Shown here piece by piece: positions 14,102 through 25,809 of a DNA stretch of 64,000 bases (within the stretch, counting starts at the first letter, position 1; the number at the start of each line of letters is the position of its first letter). Origin of the DNA: Herbiconiux daphne (GTDB lineage: Bacteria > Actinomycetota > Actinomycetes > Actinomycetales > Microbacteriaceae); contig NZ_JANLCJ010000002.1 of the NCBI RefSeq assembly GCF_024979295.1, forward strand, positions 124,001-188,000, written 5' to 3'. The notes beneath the pieces are model-generated. The model saw only the letters and a program-made list of their open reading frames with translations. It searched no databases and was not told the origin of the DNA. A program made the position numbers and the translations under genes.

Positions 14102-15079
14102 TTGGCTCTCACCGCCGACGTCAAAGACGAGCTGACCCGCGTCACGGTCAGTAAGACGACCGTTCGGGCCGCCGAGCTCGCAACCATCCTCCGGTTCGCC
14201 GGGGGACTGCACCTCATCTCGTCGCGCATCGCGATCGAGGCCGAGCTCGACACCCCCGACATCGTGAAGCGCGTGCTGCGCGACCTCGCAGAGCTCTACG
14301 GGGTCAAGGGCGACGTGTCGATGGTCGCGGCATCCGGGGCCCGGCGGGAGGGCTACTACCTCGTGCGCGTGCTCGACGGCGGCGAGACCCTGGCCCGCCA
14401 GACCGGCCTGCTCGACGCCCGGCGACGCCCCATCCGCGGCCTGCCGAACCGGCTGACCACGGGCGGCCGCGACGACCTCGCCGCCGTGTGGCGGGGAGCG
14501 TTCCTCGCCAGCGGCTCGCTCACCGACCCCGGCCGCTCGGCGGCGCTCGAGATCACGTGCCCGGGCAACGAGGCCGCGATGGCCCTGGTCGGCGCGGCAT
14601 CCCGCCTCGGCGTCTCGACCAAGGCGCGGGAGGTGCGCGGCGTTCACCGCGTCGTCATCCGCGACGGAGAGGCCATCGCCGCGATGCTCTCCGTCATGGG
14701 CGCGACCGAGACCGTGAAGAAGTGGGAGGAGATGCGTCAGCGGCGCGAGGTGCGCGCCACCGCCAACCGGCTCGTCAACTTCGACGACGCCAACCTGCGC
14801 CGCTCGGCCCAGGCGGCCGTCGCGGCGTGCGCCCGGGTGGAGCGCGCGATGGAGATCCTCGGCGACGACATCCCCGACCACTTGAAATACGCCGGCGAGC
14901 TCCGCCTGGCCCACCGCGACTCGAGCCTCGACGAGCTCGGCCACCACGCCGACCCGCCGATGACCAAAGACGCGATCGCCGGGCGCATCCGCCGGCTGCT
15001 CGCGATGGCCGACAAGCAGGCCACCGATCTCGGAATTCCGGGCACGGAGGCCAATCTTCCGCCCGACCTCGACGACTGA
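14102..15079 (+). CDS. whiA: Sporulation-type transcription factor WhiA
   Basis: WhiA combines an N-terminal degenerate LAGLIDADG homing-endonuclease fold with a C-terminal helix-turn-helix DNA-binding domain. In Streptomyces it works with WhiB on sporulation and division genes; in non-sporulating actinobacteria its targets are largely division-related. The start [14 protein letters not shown] is the family signature and requires the TTG at 14102. The [13 protein letters not shown] segment and the C-terminal [25 protein letters not shown] (helix-turn-helix region) are conserved. Length 325 is normal. Confidence 0.95.
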   Translation: MALTADVKDELTRVTVSKTTVRAAELATILRFAGGLHLISSRIAIEAELDTPDIVKRVLRDLAELYGVKGDVSMVAASGARREGYYLVRVLDGGETLARQTGLLDARRRPIRGLPNRLTTGGRDDLAAVWRGAFLASGSLTDPGRSAALEITCPGNEAAMALVGAASRLGVSTKAREVRGVHRVVIRDGEAIAAMLSVMGATETVKKWEEMRQRREVRATANRLVNFDDANLRRSAQAAVAACARVERAMEILGDDIPDHLKYAGELRLAHRDSSLDELGHHADPPMTKDAIAGRIRRLLAMADKQATDLGIPGTEANLPPDLDD

Positions 15080-15097
15080 CGACGTCGCCAATCGCAA

Positions 15098-15103
15098 TAG
15101 ACT
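15098..15103 (+). promoter_or_regulatory. -10 element for superoxide dismutase
   Basis: TAGACT lies 63 bases upstream of the sodA ATG. The leader carries a good ribosome-binding site, GAGGAG, at about 15153-15158. Confidence 0.4.
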
Positions 15104-15166
15104 GAAAGAGTCACTCAACAGCCGCCGCGAATCAGGTCGGCGGCGTCAAACACGAGGAGATCATCA

Positions 15167-16901
<1,735 letters not shown>

Positions 16902-16922
16902 CCGAACCCTGAAAGCGAATCC

Positions 16923-18137
16923 GTGACGCTCCGCACTCTCGACTCCCTCGGATCGCTCGCCGGCAAGCGCGTCATCGTGCGGTGTGACCTCAACGTTCCT
17001 GTGAAGGACGGGGTCATCACCGACGATGGGCGCGTGCGCGCGAGCCTGCCCACCCTGAACGCACTGCTGAACGCCGGAGCGAAGGTCGTGGTGGTGAGCC
17101 ACCTCGGCCGCCCCGACGGCGCTCCCGACGCCAAGTACACCTTGGAGCCGGTGGCCCAGCGCCTCAGCGAGCTGCTCGGCAAGCCGGTCGTGTTCGCGCA
17201 CGACACGGTGGGCGAGGCGGCCGAGGAGGCCGTCTCGGGTCTCGACGACGGCGACATCGCCCTGCTCGAGAACCTGCGCTTCAACGCGGGGGAGACGAGC
17301 AAAGACGATGCGGAGCGTCGCGGTTTCGCCGAGAAGCTGGCCGCCTTCGGCGACGCCTTCGTCTCCGACGGCTTCGGCGTCGTGCACCGCAAGCAGGCGA
17401 GCGTCTACGACCTCGCCGAACTGCTGCCGAGCGCTGCCGGTCTGCTCATCCAGACCGAGCTCGAGGTGCTCGACAAGCTCACCGAGAACCCCGATCGCCC
17501 CTACACCGTGGTGCTCGGCGGATCGAAGGTCTCCGACAAGCTCGGCGTCATCGGGCACCTGCTGCCGCGCGTGAACACCTTGCTCATCGGCGGCGGCATG
17601 CTCTTCACCTTCCTCAAGGCCCAGGGTCACGCCGTGGGCTCGAGCCTTCTCGAGGAAGACCAGCTCGACACCGTGCGCGGTTACCTTGCGAAGGCCGACG
17701 AACTCGGCGTCACGATCGTGCTGCCGACGGATGTCGTGGTCGCATCGAAGTTCGGAGCCGACGCCGACATCGTCACCACGAGCGCCGACGCCATCGAGGA
17801 CACCCCCTTCGGGGCATCCGGACTCGGCCTCGACATCGGGCCTGAGACGGCGGCCACCTTCGCCTCGATCATCGAGTCGTCGAAGACCGTGTTCTGGAAC
17901 GGCCCGATGGGCGTGTTCGAGCTGGCGCCCTTCGCGGCGGGCACCAAGGCCGTGGCCGAGGCCCTCACCCATGTCGACGGCCTCGGTGTCGTCGGCGGTG
18001 GAGACTCCGCGGCGGCCGTGCGCGCGCTCGGCTTCTCCGACGACCAGTTCGGTCACATCTCAACCGGAGGCGGTGCCAGTCTCGAGTTCCTCGAGGGCAA
18101 GCGTCTCCCCGGCCTGGAGGTCCTCGGATGGTCCTGA
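16923..18137 (+). CDS. pgk: Phosphoglycerate kinase
   Basis: Transfers phosphate from 1,3-bisphosphoglycerate to ADP, the first ATP-yielding step of glycolysis. [23 protein letters not shown] and the nucleotide-binding [13 protein letters not shown] are all present. Length 404 is usual. The start is GTG 16923. The 3' end overlaps the tpiA start by ten bases, indicating translational coupling. Confidence 0.97.
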   Translation: MTLRTLDSLGSLAGKRVIVRCDLNVPVKDGVITDDGRVRASLPTLNALLNAGAKVVVVSHLGRPDGAPDAKYTLEPVAQRLSELLGKPVVFAHDTVGEAAEEAVSGLDDGDIALLENLRFNAGETSKDDAERRGFAEKLAAFGDAFVSDGFGVVHRKQASVYDLAELLPSAAGLLIQTELEVLDKLTENPDRPYTVVLGGSKVSDKLGVIGHLLPRVNTLLIGGGMLFTFLKAQGHAVGSSLLEEDQLDTVRGYLAKADELGVTIVLPTDVVVASKFGADADIVTTSADAIEDTPFGASGLGLDIGPETAATFASIIESSKTVFWNGPMGVFELAPFAAGTKAVAEALTHVDGLGVVGGGDSAAAVRALGFSDDQFGHISTGGGASLEFLEGKRLPGLEVLGWS

Positions 18138-18916
18138 AGCGCACCCCGCTCATCGCGGGCAACTGGAAGATGAACCTCGACCACCTGCAGGCGATCGCCT
18201 TCGTGCAGAAGCTCGCCTGGTCGCTCAGCGATGCGAAGCACGACTTCAGTACCGTCGAGGTCGCGATCTTCCCGCCGTTCACCGACCTCCGCTCGGTGCA
18301 GACGCTCGTCTCGGCCGACAAGCTCGAGATCGCGTACGGCGGCCAGGATGTCTCGGCGCACGACTCCGGCGCCTACACCGGCGAGATCTCGGGCCAGTTC
18401 CTCTCACAGCTCGACTGCGGTTACGTCATCGTCGGGCACTCCGAACGGCGCACGCTGCACGGCGAGACCGACGAGGATGTCGCGGCGAAGGTCAAAGCGG
18501 CGATCAAGCACGGCCTCGTGCCGATCATCTGCGTCGGCGAGACCGCCGACGACCTCGAGAAGCACGGGCAGAGCGCCGTTCCGGTGGCTCAGTTGAAGGT
18601 GGCCCTCGAGGGTCTGAAGGCGGACGCCGATGTCGTGGTCGCCTACGAGCCGGTGTGGGCCATCGGTTCGGGGCAGGCGGCGACGCCCGAGCAGGCCGAG
18701 ACCGTCGGTGCGGCCCTGCGCGCGGTCGTGGCCGAGAGCCTCAGCGCCGACGCGGCGGCCGCGACGCGCATCCTCTACGGCGGATCGGTGAATTCGGGCA
18801 ACATCGCGGGCTTCATGCGCGAGCCGAACGTCGACGGCGCGCTGGTGGGCGGAGCGAGCCTCGACATCGCCGAGTTCGCCGCGATCGTGCGCTACCAGAA
18901 GCACGTCGGCGTCTGA
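18128..18916 (+). CDS. tpiA: Triosephosphate isomerase
   Basis: Interconverts dihydroxyacetone phosphate and glyceraldehyde 3-phosphate. The catalytic residues are visible: Asn12 and Lys14 in GNWKMN, His104 in VGHSERR and Glu174 in AYEPVWAIG, with the phosphate-gripping YGGSVN near the C-terminus. Length 262 is typical of actinobacteria. It is the last gene of the gap operon and secG follows from its own promoter. Confidence 0.97.
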   Translation: MVLKRTPLIAGNWKMNLDHLQAIAFVQKLAWSLSDAKHDFSTVEVAIFPPFTDLRSVQTLVSADKLEIAYGGQDVSAHDSGAYTGEISGQFLSQLDCGYVIVGHSERRTLHGETDEDVAAKVKAAIKHGLVPIICVGETADDLEKHGQSAVPVAQLKVALEGLKADADVVVAYEPVWAIGSGQAATPEQAETVGAALRAVVAESLSADAAAATRILYGGSVNSGNIAGFMREPNVDGALVGGASLDIAEFAAIVRYQKHVGV

Positions 18917-18932
18917 AAATCCGGCCACGGGT

Positions 18933-18938
18933 TATACT
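18933..18938 (+). promoter_or_regulatory. -10 element for secG-rbpA
   Basis: TATACT is an unusually good -10 for this AT-poor sequence. It is followed by a 50-base leader that contains an imperfect GGGAGC/GCTCTCCC hairpin and a GAAAGG ribosome-binding site before the secG GTG. Confidence 0.5.
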
Positions 18939-18991
18939 TACCTGTGGTCTCGGGGGAGCGATCCGGCTCTCCCGCGTGTGAAAGGCAAGTA

Positions 18992-19243
18992 GTGCAAATC
19001 CTTCAGGTCATCCTCCAGGTGGTTCTCGGCATCACGAGCCTGCTGCTGACCCTTCTCATCCTTCTGCACAAGGGCCGCGGTGGCGGTCTCTCCGACATGT
19101 TCGGAGGCGGCGTCACCTCGAACCTCGGCGCCTCGGGGGTCGCCGAGCGCAACCTCAACCGCATCACCGTCATCCTGGGCTTGGTCTGGGTCGGAAGCAT
19201 CGTCGTGCTCGGCCTCATCACCAAGTTCGAATCAGGCATTTAG
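18992..19243 (+). CDS. secG: Preprotein translocase subunit SecG
   Basis: SecG is the small accessory subunit of the SecYEG protein-export channel in the cytoplasmic membrane. Two hydrophobic segments are clear (about residues 3-22 and 55-76) on either side of the conserved loop HKGRGGGLSDMFGGG. Length 83 is typical. GTG 18992 is chosen because a GAAAGG ribosome-binding site precedes it and the first membrane segment begins at once; an upstream in-frame start would add 16 unconserved residues. Linkage to tpiA is standard in actinobacteria. Confidence 0.92.
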   Translation: MQILQVILQVVLGITSLLLTLLILLHKGRGGGLSDMFGGGVTSNLGASGVAERNLNRITVILGLVWVGSIVVLGLITKFESGI

Positions 19244-19254
19244 GAGCACAGAAC

Positions 19255-19620
19255 ATGGCATCAGGAGGTAGCGCGATCCGAGGATCGCGCGTGGGCGCGG
19301 GCCCGATGGGCGAACAGGATCGCGGGTTCCATGCGGAGCGCATCCAGGTCTCCTACTGGGACGCCCTGGGCAACGAGACCGTTCGCTACTTCGCGGCCAA
19401 CCTGCCCGACGAGGAGATCCCCGAGACCATCGACTGCCCCACCTCGGGGCTGCCGGCCGGTCGCGACAAAGAGAACCCGCCGTCGGTGGCGAAGCTCGAG
19501 CCCTACAAGACCCACCTCGCCTACGTGAAAGAGCGCCGCACCGAGAAAGAGGCCGAGCAGCTTCTCGAAGACGCCCTCCAGCAGTTGCGCGAGCGCCGCG
19601 GCACGGTCAACTCGAAGTAG
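19255..19620 (+). CDS. rbpA: RNA polymerase-binding protein RbpA
   Basis: RbpA is an actinobacterial transcription activator that binds the principal sigma factor and stabilises the open promoter complex. It begins with the conserved MASGGSAIRGSRVGAGPMGE, then the core fold (VSYWDALGNETVRYFA) and a C-terminal sigma-interaction helix (ERRTEKEAEQLLEDAL). The core has one cysteine (DCPTSGLPA) where the zinc-binding Streptomyces type has more, so this one probably does not bind zinc, like the mycobacterial protein. It starts 11 bases after secG. Confidence 0.95.
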   Translation: MASGGSAIRGSRVGAGPMGEQDRGFHAERIQVSYWDALGNETVRYFAANLPDEEIPETIDCPTSGLPAGRDKENPPSVAKLEPYKTHLAYVKERRTEKEAEQLLEDALQQLRERRGTVNSK

Positions 19621-19650
19621 CGCCCGCCGTCGATCAGATTCGTCTGAAAC

Positions 19651-19690
19651 CAGAAAGGGAGCCTCACAATGACGTGGGGCTCCCTTTCTG
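19651..19690. terminator. Bidirectional terminator between rbpA and pgl
   Basis: CAGAAAGGGAGCC (19651-19663) and GGCTCCCTTTCTG (19678-19690) form a perfect 13-bp stem with a 14-base loop between the convergent rbpA and pgl genes. Confidence 0.85.
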
Positions 19691-19720
19691 CTGTCACGGC
19701 AGCTCTCAGCGCAGCGATAG

Positions 19721-20491
19721 TCAGTACGACGGCGCGATGAGCGACTGCGGCACCTCGGCCGCCGCCTCGCGGTCGACGAAGAACACGGTGCGCTTGCGCC
19801 CCTCGGCTCCCGCGACCGGCACCTCGTCGATGCTCGCGCCCGCGAGGGCCAGCCCCAGCGCGGAGGCCTTGTCGGCACCCGCGAGCACCATCCAGATGCG
19901 GTCGGCCGACTGGATGACGGGCAGCGTCAGCGTCAGGCGCAGGGGAGGAGGCTTGGGCGAGTTGCGCACCGGCACGACGGTCGCGTCAGTGATGCGGATC
20001 TCATCGTGTCCGGGGAACAGCGAGGCGATGTGGCCGTCGGGGCCGACCCCGAGGAACATGATGTCGAAGCGCGGGTAGTCCGCGCCATCCGGTGCCGCCT
20101 CGGCCAGCTCGCGGGCGTAGCTGCGAGCGGCCTCGTCGATGTCGGCGATCTCGTCTGACGCCGGAAAGGCGTGCACCCGCGACTCGTCGACCGGGATGTG
20201 GTCGAGCAGCGCCTCGCGCGCCTGCAGGTCGTTGCGGTCGGGGTCGCCCTTCGGCACGAACCGCTCGTCGCCCCACCAGAAGTTGATGCGCGACCAGTCG
20301 ATGGTGTCGGATGCCGGTGACGCCTTGATCGCCGCGAGCACCGCGCTCCCCATGGTGCCACCGGTCAACACGATGTTGGCCTCCTCGAACTCGTCGAGGA
20401 TGTCGATCACCTTCGTGATGAACCGGGCGGCGACGGAGCCGGCCAGCGACTCCTTGTCGGGGTGGACGAGAACACGGCGATCAGTTGTCAT
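19721..20491 (-). CDS. pgl: 6-phosphogluconolactonase
   Basis: Hydrolyses 6-phosphogluconolactone, the second step of the oxidative pentose-phosphate pathway. The family motifs VLTGGTMGSAVL, WGDERFVP and FLGVGPDGHIASLFPGH are visible; the last holds the catalytic His. Length 256 is typical. It is the final gene of the tkt-tal-pgi-zwf-opcA-pgl operon, starting 19 bases after opcA ends. Confidence 0.95.
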   Translation of the reverse strand: MTTDRRVLVHPDKESLAGSVAARFITKVIDILDEFEEANIVLTGGTMGSAVLAAIKASPASDTIDWSRINFWWGDERFVPKGDPDRNDLQAREALLDHIPVDESRVHAFPASDEIADIDEAARSYARELAEAAPDGADYPRFDIMFLGVGPDGHIASLFPGHDEIRITDATVVPVRNSPKPPPLRLTLTLPVIQSADRIWMVLAGADKASALGLALAGASIDEVPVAGAEGRKRTVFFVDREAAAEVPQSLIAPSY

Positions 20492-20510
20492 AGGGCTACA
20501 CCTTCACTCG

Positions 20511-21485
20511 TCACGCTGCGTCGCCAGCGAGGCCTTCGTTCTTCTCCAGCAATTCGACCAGACCTTGGGAGATGACTTCACCATACAGGTCATCAGGGTC
20601 GAGCCGACGCAGCTCCTCCGCCAGGCAATCGCGCAGGTTGCGGCGGGGCAGCGAGAGGTCGTGGGTGGGCTGATTCGGCTGGCTCAACCGCGCCACGTTG
20701 GGCACCTCGCGCACCAGTTCGATCGGTCCGCTCTCCCGGGTGAGAATCACGCCGTGGATGCCGCTCGAGCCGTTCGCGCGCGGCGAGAGGCCGTATTGCA
20801 CCGGCACCTTGAGCTGGTGCCGCAACCACGCCGCCAGCAGCAGCGTCGAGGGGGAGTCGGATGCCCCGGAGACCTCGATCGCGGTGACCGGCTCGTAGGG
20901 CGGCTGGTCGAGCACGGCGGCGAGCTGCGCCCGCCACAGGGTGAGCCGCGTCCACGCGAAGTCGGTGTCGCCCGGGGCGTACGACTTCGAGCGGCTGAGC
21001 AGCGCCTCATAGGGGTTGAGCTGGTTCGACGAGTCGGTGATGCGCCGGGTGGCGATGCGGCCGAGGCTCGAGCTGGAGACGTCCTCCGGCGCCGTTCCCG
21101 GCCACCACACCACCACGGGGGCGTCGGAGAGCAGCAGGCCGGTGACCAGGCTCTCGTCGTCGCTCGCGGCGGCACCGTAGGCGCGCAGCACGATGACCTC
21201 GCTCGCTCCGGCGTCGCCGCCGACACGGATCTGGGCGTCGAGGCGCGCACCGCGGCCGGTGTTCATGCCGTCGTTCTCGTGGTCGGTCGAGACCACGATC
21301 ACACGCATCGGATGCTCGCGCGAGGCGTCGTTCGCCGCCTCGATCGCGTCTTCTTCTTCACCGAGGGTGGTGACGATCACGAGGGTCAGCACGCGACCGA
21401 GGGCCACGGCGCCGCCCTCCTCGCGGATCTTCACGAGCGACTTCGAGATCTTGCTCGTGTTGGTGTCAGGCAGGTCGACGATCAC
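20511..21485 (-). CDS. opcA: Glucose-6-phosphate dehydrogenase assembly protein OpcA
   Basis: OpcA supports assembly and activity of G6PDH and is paired with zwf in actinobacteria and cyanobacteria. The sequence starts MIVDLPDTNTSKISKSLVKIREEGGAVALGRVLTLVI (shown across two conserved blocks) and includes WWPGTAPED, DSSNQLNPYEALL and TRLTLWRAQLAA, all typical of the family. Length 324 is normal. Its ATG overlaps the zwf stop by four bases. Confidence 0.93.
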   Translation of the reverse strand: MIVDLPDTNTSKISKSLVKIREEGGAVALGRVLTLVIVTTLGEEEDAIEAANDASREHPMRVIVVSTDHENDGMNTGRGARLDAQIRVGGDAGASEVIVLRAYGAAASDDESLVTGLLLSDAPVVVWWPGTAPEDVSSSSLGRIATRRITDSSNQLNPYEALLSRSKSYAPGDTDFAWTRLTLWRAQLAAVLDQPPYEPVTAIEVSGASDSPSTLLLAAWLRHQLKVPVQYGLSPRANGSSGIHGVILTRESGPIELVREVPNVARLSQPNQPTHDLSLPRRNLRDCLAEELRRLDPDDLYGEVISQGLVELLEKNEGLAGDAA

Positions 21486-23023
21486 GGGCGTCTCCAGGTT
21501 CTTCCGTCGCGGGCCAGGAGTTCGTCAGCCGAACTCGGCCCCCAGGTTCCGGGGCGGTACTGCTCGGGCTGACCCAGCGTGGTCCAGTACTCTTCGATCG
21601 GGTCGAGGATCTTCCACGACAACTCGACCTCTTTCTGACGCGGGAACAGCGGCGGGTCGCCGAGCAGCACGTCGAGGATGAGTCGCTCGTAGGCTTCAGG
21701 GCTCGCTTCGGTGAAGGCGTGCCCGTAGCCGAAGTCCATGGTGACGTCGCGCACCTGCACGCCGGCACCCGGCACCTTCGAGCCGAAGCGGATGGTCACA
21801 CCCTCGTCGGGCTGCACCCGGATGACCAGGGCGTTCTGCCCGAGCTCCGAGGTCTGGCTCTCGGCGAAGAGATACTGCGGTGCGCGCTTGAACACAACCG
21901 CGATCTCGGTGACCCGGCGACCGAGGCGTTTGCCGGCCCGCAGATAGAACGGCACGCCCGACCAGCGGCGGGTGCCCACGTCGAGACGCACCGCGGCGTA
22001 GGTCTCGGTGGTCGACTCCGGGTTCATGCCGTCTTCCTCGAGGAAGCCGAGAACCTTCTCGCCGCCCTGCCAGCCGCCCGAGTACTGACCTCGCGCGGTC
22101 ACGGTGCTGAGGTCGTCGGGCAGCTTGACGGCCGCGAGCACCTTCTCCTTCTCGGCCCGCAGGTCTGCGGCGTCGAACGAGATCGGCTCCTCCATGGCCG
22201 TGAGGGCCATGAGCTGCAGCAGGTGGTTCTGGATGACGTCGCGCGCCGCGCCGATTCCGTCGTAGTAGCCGGCTCGGCCGCCCACCCCGATGTCTTCGGC
22301 CATCGTGATCTGCACGTGATCGACGTAGTTGGCGTTCCAGATGGGCTCGTAGAGCTGGTTGGCGAAGCGGAGGGCCAGGATGTTCTGAACCGTCTCCTTG
22401 CCGAGGTAGTGGTCGATGCGGAACACCGAGTCGGGCGGGAAGACCGACTCCACGACCTCGTTGAGCTCGATGGCGGTCTTCAGGTCGCTGCCGAACGGCT
22501 TCTCGATCACGACCCGACGCCAGTGGTCGTCGCTCTGATCGGCCAGGCCCGAACGACGCAGCTGCTCGGTGACGAGCGGGAACGCCTTCGGCGGGATCGA
22601 GAGGTAGAACGCGTAGTTGCCCATGGTGCCGCGATCGCGGTCGAGCTCGTCGATCGTCGTCTTCAGCTGCTCGAACGCCGCCTCGTCGTCGAACTCGCCC
22701 GAGACGAAGCGGATGCCCTCGGAGAGCTGACGCCAGACGTCTTCATCGAAGGGGGTGCGGGAATGCTCCTTGACGGAGTCGTGCACCACCCGCTCGAAGT
22801 CCTGGTCTTCCCAGTCGCGCCGGGCGAAGCCGACGAGCGAGAATCCAGGTGGCAGAAGGCCGCGGCTGGCGAGGTCGTAGACCGCCGGCATCAGCTTCTT
22901 GCGGGACAGGTCGCCGGTCACCCCGAAGATCACGAGGCCCGACGGCCCCGCGATCCGGTTCAGACGGCGGTCGGTCGGCAGCCTGAGCGGGTTGTACTCC
23001 GGCGTTATCTCAACGGGAGGCAT
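21482..23023 (-). CDS. zwf: Glucose-6-phosphate 1-dehydrogenase
   Basis: Oxidises glucose 6-phosphate with NADP, the entry to the pentose-phosphate pathway and a main NADPH source. The dinucleotide-binding GVTGDLSRKKLMPAVYDLA, the substrate-binding EKPFGSDL and the catalytic RIDHYLGKE are present. Length 513 is normal. It is translationally coupled to opcA and follows pgi by 26 bases. Confidence 0.97.
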   Translation of the reverse strand: MPPVEITPEYNPLRLPTDRRLNRIAGPSGLVIFGVTGDLSRKKLMPAVYDLASRGLLPPGFSLVGFARRDWEDQDFERVVHDSVKEHSRTPFDEDVWRQLSEGIRFVSGEFDDEAAFEQLKTTIDELDRDRGTMGNYAFYLSIPPKAFPLVTEQLRRSGLADQSDDHWRRVVIEKPFGSDLKTAIELNEVVESVFPPDSVFRIDHYLGKETVQNILALRFANQLYEPIWNANYVDHVQITMAEDIGVGGRAGYYDGIGAARDVIQNHLLQLMALTAMEEPISFDAADLRAEKEKVLAAVKLPDDLSTVTARGQYSGGWQGGEKVLGFLEEDGMNPESTTETYAAVRLDVGTRRWSGVPFYLRAGKRLGRRVTEIAVVFKRAPQYLFAESQTSELGQNALVIRVQPDEGVTIRFGSKVPGAGVQVRDVTMDFGYGHAFTEASPEAYERLILDVLLGDPPLFPRQKEVELSWKILDPIEEYWTTLGQPEQYRPGTWGPSSADELLARDGRTWRRP

Positions 23024-23049
23024 TGGACTCCTAGGGGGTGAGGTGCCGA

Positions 23050-24654
23050 TCAGCGCAGGGCGCTGAACAGCGTCGGCACGTCGTTTGCGGCGTCGGTCAG
23101 ATTGAGTCGGAGAACGGGTCGCCCGTGCTCCGCGAGCACACCGGCGTCGCCGGCGGCCTGCGCTTGGATGAGCTGCCCGAAGGTGAAGGGGCGGTCGGGA
23201 ATGGCGAGGTCGTCGACCGTGTCGGCCGTGATCTGCAGGAACACTCCCGTCGCGGGGCCGCCCTTGTGGTACTGCCCGGTCGAGTGCAGGAACCGCGGAC
23301 CCCAGCCGAAGGTCACCGGACGACCCGATCGCGCCGCGAGCAGGTCGCGGAGGTCGGCGAGCTCGGGCAGGGCCAGGCGGTCGACATAGGCCATGACCGC
23401 GACGTAGCCGTCGGCGGGCAGCTGCGCGAGCAGGGCGTCGACCGCTCCGGCCAGCGTGCCGGCGGCCGAGACGACGTCGGCGGTTCCGCGCACCTCGATG
23501 CCGCCCTCGACGAACGAGGGAGCGACGGGCTCGGGGCGGTCGTCGAGCAGGCCCCGGGCGGCGGCCTTCGCCGACTCCACGTCGGGCTGGTCGAAGGGGT
23601 CGATGCCGAGCAGGCGGCCGGCCACGGCGATGGCGTACTCCCAGGTGAGGATGAGTGCGCCCAGCGAGCCGCTGATCAGCACCTCGCCCGGGTGGCGCTC
23701 ACGCAGGTGGAACGCACCCGCATCGCCGACGAGTCGCACGATCTGCACGTCGGGCAGGTTCTCGGTGAGCTCGGGCGACTCGAGGTCGAGCACCACCGGC
23801 AGCAGGCCCTTGCCGCTCTTGCCGGTCGACTCGGCGATCAGCTGTTCGGCCCAGTCGGCGAACCCGACGACGTGGGTGCCGTCGGAGACGATGCCCGTCT
23901 TGTCGCGCAACGGCTGGGTGCCGGCGAGAGCAGCGCCCAGGATGAGTCCGACGTTGTCGGCGCCGTCTTCGGCCAGGTTGAGCGAGAACGCGTCGGCCTC
24001 GTCGAGCAGCTCGCCGATGTCCGCACCCGCGAGCCCCGAGGGCACGAGACCGAAGGCGGTGAGGGCCGAGTAGCGGCCGCCCACGTTCGGATCGGCCAGG
24101 AACACGCGGTAGCCGGCATCCGTCGCCAGCTTCTGCAACGGCGAACCCGGGTCGGTCACGATCACGATGCGCTCGGCCGGGTCGATGCCCGCCGCGCGGA
24201 AGGCGCTCTCGTAGGCGCGACGCTGGCTGTCGGTCTCGAGCGTGCCGCCCGACTTCGACGAGGCGATGAGCACCGTGGTCTCGAGCCGGTCGGCGAGGGC
24301 CGAGCGGATCTGCTCTGGCGCCGTGGAGTCGAGGATGGTCAGCTCGACGCCCAGCGTCTTCGTGATCACCTCGGGTGCGAGCGACGAACCGCCCATGCCG
24401 GCCAGCACGAAGTTGTCGATTCCCGACTCGACGAACAGCGCGCGCAGGTCGGCGATCTGCTGCACGAGGGGCCGCGAGATCGCGACCGCCTCGGTCCAGC
24501 CCAGTCGCTTCGAGGCCTCGGCCTCGGCGTCAGCGCCCCAGAGTGCGGGGTCTTGCGCCGTGATGCCCGAGGCCACCAGGTCGGCGACCAGTTGAGGAAC
24601 GTGCCTTTCGACCGCCGCCTTGGCGTCGCCCGAGACGTGGATCGAAACGGTCAT
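23050..24654 (-). CDS. pgi: Glucose-6-phosphate isomerase
   Basis: Interconverts glucose 6-phosphate and fructose 6-phosphate, joining glycolysis and the pentose-phosphate pathway. This is the divergent SIS-domain form found in actinobacterial pentose-phosphate operons, with [33 protein letters not shown] and the [12 protein letters not shown] block. Length 534 fits that subgroup. Its start overlaps the tal stop by four bases. Confidence 0.92.
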   Translation of the reverse strand: MTVSIHVSGDAKAAVERHVPQLVADLVASGITAQDPALWGADAEAEASKRLGWTEAVAISRPLVQQIADLRALFVESGIDNFVLAGMGGSSLAPEVITKTLGVELTILDSTAPEQIRSALADRLETTVLIASSKSGGTLETDSQRRAYESAFRAAGIDPAERIVIVTDPGSPLQKLATDAGYRVFLADPNVGGRYSALTAFGLVPSGLAGADIGELLDEADAFSLNLAEDGADNVGLILGAALAGTQPLRDKTGIVSDGTHVVGFADWAEQLIAESTGKSGKGLLPVVLDLESPELTENLPDVQIVRLVGDAGAFHLRERHPGEVLISGSLGALILTWEYAIAVAGRLLGIDPFDQPDVESAKAAARGLLDDRPEPVAPSFVEGGIEVRGTADVVSAAGTLAGAVDALLAQLPADGYVAVMAYVDRLALPELADLRDLLAARSGRPVTFGWGPRFLHSTGQYHKGGPATGVFLQITADTVDDLAIPDRPFTFGQLIQAQAAGDAGVLAEHGRPVLRLNLTDAANDVPTLFSALR

Positions 24655-25763
24655 TTCGCTTCTTCGAGCGCCGCGGTGACGGTGTCGAGGAGTTCGTTCC
24701 AGGAGACGATGAACTTCTCGACGCCCTCTTTCTCGAGCAGCTCGGTGACCTCGGCGTAGGAGATGCCGAGGGCTCCGATGGCGTCGAGCACCTTGTTGGC
24801 CTCGAGGTAGGAGCCGTCGATGGTGTTGCCGCGGATCTTGCCGTGGTCGAACGTGGCGTCGAGGGTCTTCTCGGGCATCGTGTTGACGACCTCGGGGGCG
24901 GCCAGCTCGACCACGTAGGTGGTGTCGGGCACGCTCGGGTCTTTCACGCCGGTCGAGGCCCAGAGCGGGCGCTGCTTGTTGGCGCCGACGCCCTGGAGGT
25001 ACTTCGCGCGCTCGGTGTCGAAGGCCTGCTCGTAGACCTCGTAGGCCAGCTGGGCGTTCGCCACGCCCGCCTTGCTCTTCAGCGCGAGGGCCTCGTCGGT
25101 GCCGATGGCCACGAGGCGCTTGTCGATCTCGGTGTCGACGCGCGACACGAAGAACGAGGCGACGGAGTGGATCTTCGACAGATCGAGGCCGGCCTCCTTG
25201 GCCTTCTCGAGGCCGGTGAGGTAGGCGTTGATGACGTCGCGGTAGCGCTCGAGCGAGAAGATCAGCGTCACGTTCACCGAGATGCCGGCGGCGATGGTCT
25301 CGGTGATGGCCTCGAGGCCCTCGACCGTCGCGGGGATCTTGATCAGCACGTTCTCGCGGTCGACCTTGGCGTAGAGCGCCTTGGCCTGCTCGATCGTGCC
25401 CTGCGCGTCGTGCGCGAGGCCGGGCTCGACCTCGATCGAGACGCGGCCGTCGAAACCGGCCGTCGCGTCGTAGATCGGCTTGAAGATGTCGCTGGCGGCA
25501 GCGACGTCGTCGGTGGTGATCTCGAACACGGCGGTCGTGACATCCGTGTTCGCCTTGGCGAGCACCGAGACCTGCTCGGCGTAGCTCTCGCCCTTGGCGA
25601 GGGCGGCGGCGAAGATGGTCGGGTTGGTGGTGACGCCGACGACGTTCTTCTCGTCGATCAGCTTCTGCAAGCCGCCGGACGAGATGCGCTCGCGCGACAG
25701 GTCGTCGAGCCAGATGCTGACGCCGACGTCGGAGAGCTGCTGGGTGGGAGTTGATTCAGTCAT
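24651..25763 (-). CDS. tal: Transaldolase
   Basis: Transfers a three-carbon unit between sugar phosphates in the non-oxidative pentose-phosphate branch. The Schiff-base lysine lies in [16 protein letters not shown], and [12 protein letters not shown] and [14 protein letters not shown] are the conserved N-terminal motifs of the longer actinobacterial type. Length 370 fits that type. It lies between tkt and pgi with a 46-base gap after tkt. Confidence 0.96.
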   Translation of the reverse strand: MTESTPTQQLSDVGVSIWLDDLSRERISSGGLQKLIDEKNVVGVTTNPTIFAAALAKGESYAEQVSVLAKANTDVTTAVFEITTDDVAAASDIFKPIYDATAGFDGRVSIEVEPGLAHDAQGTIEQAKALYAKVDRENVLIKIPATVEGLEAITETIAAGISVNVTLIFSLERYRDVINAYLTGLEKAKEAGLDLSKIHSVASFFVSRVDTEIDKRLVAIGTDEALALKSKAGVANAQLAYEVYEQAFDTERAKYLQGVGANKQRPLWASTGVKDPSVPDTTYVVELAAPEVVNTMPEKTLDATFDHGKIRGNTIDGSYLEANKVLDAIGALGISYAEVTELLEKEGVEKFIVSWNELLDTVTAALEEAK

Positions 25764-25809
25764 TTCAGTCTTCTATCTCTTGTATGCCGGGCGCGTTTGG
25801 GTCGACGAC

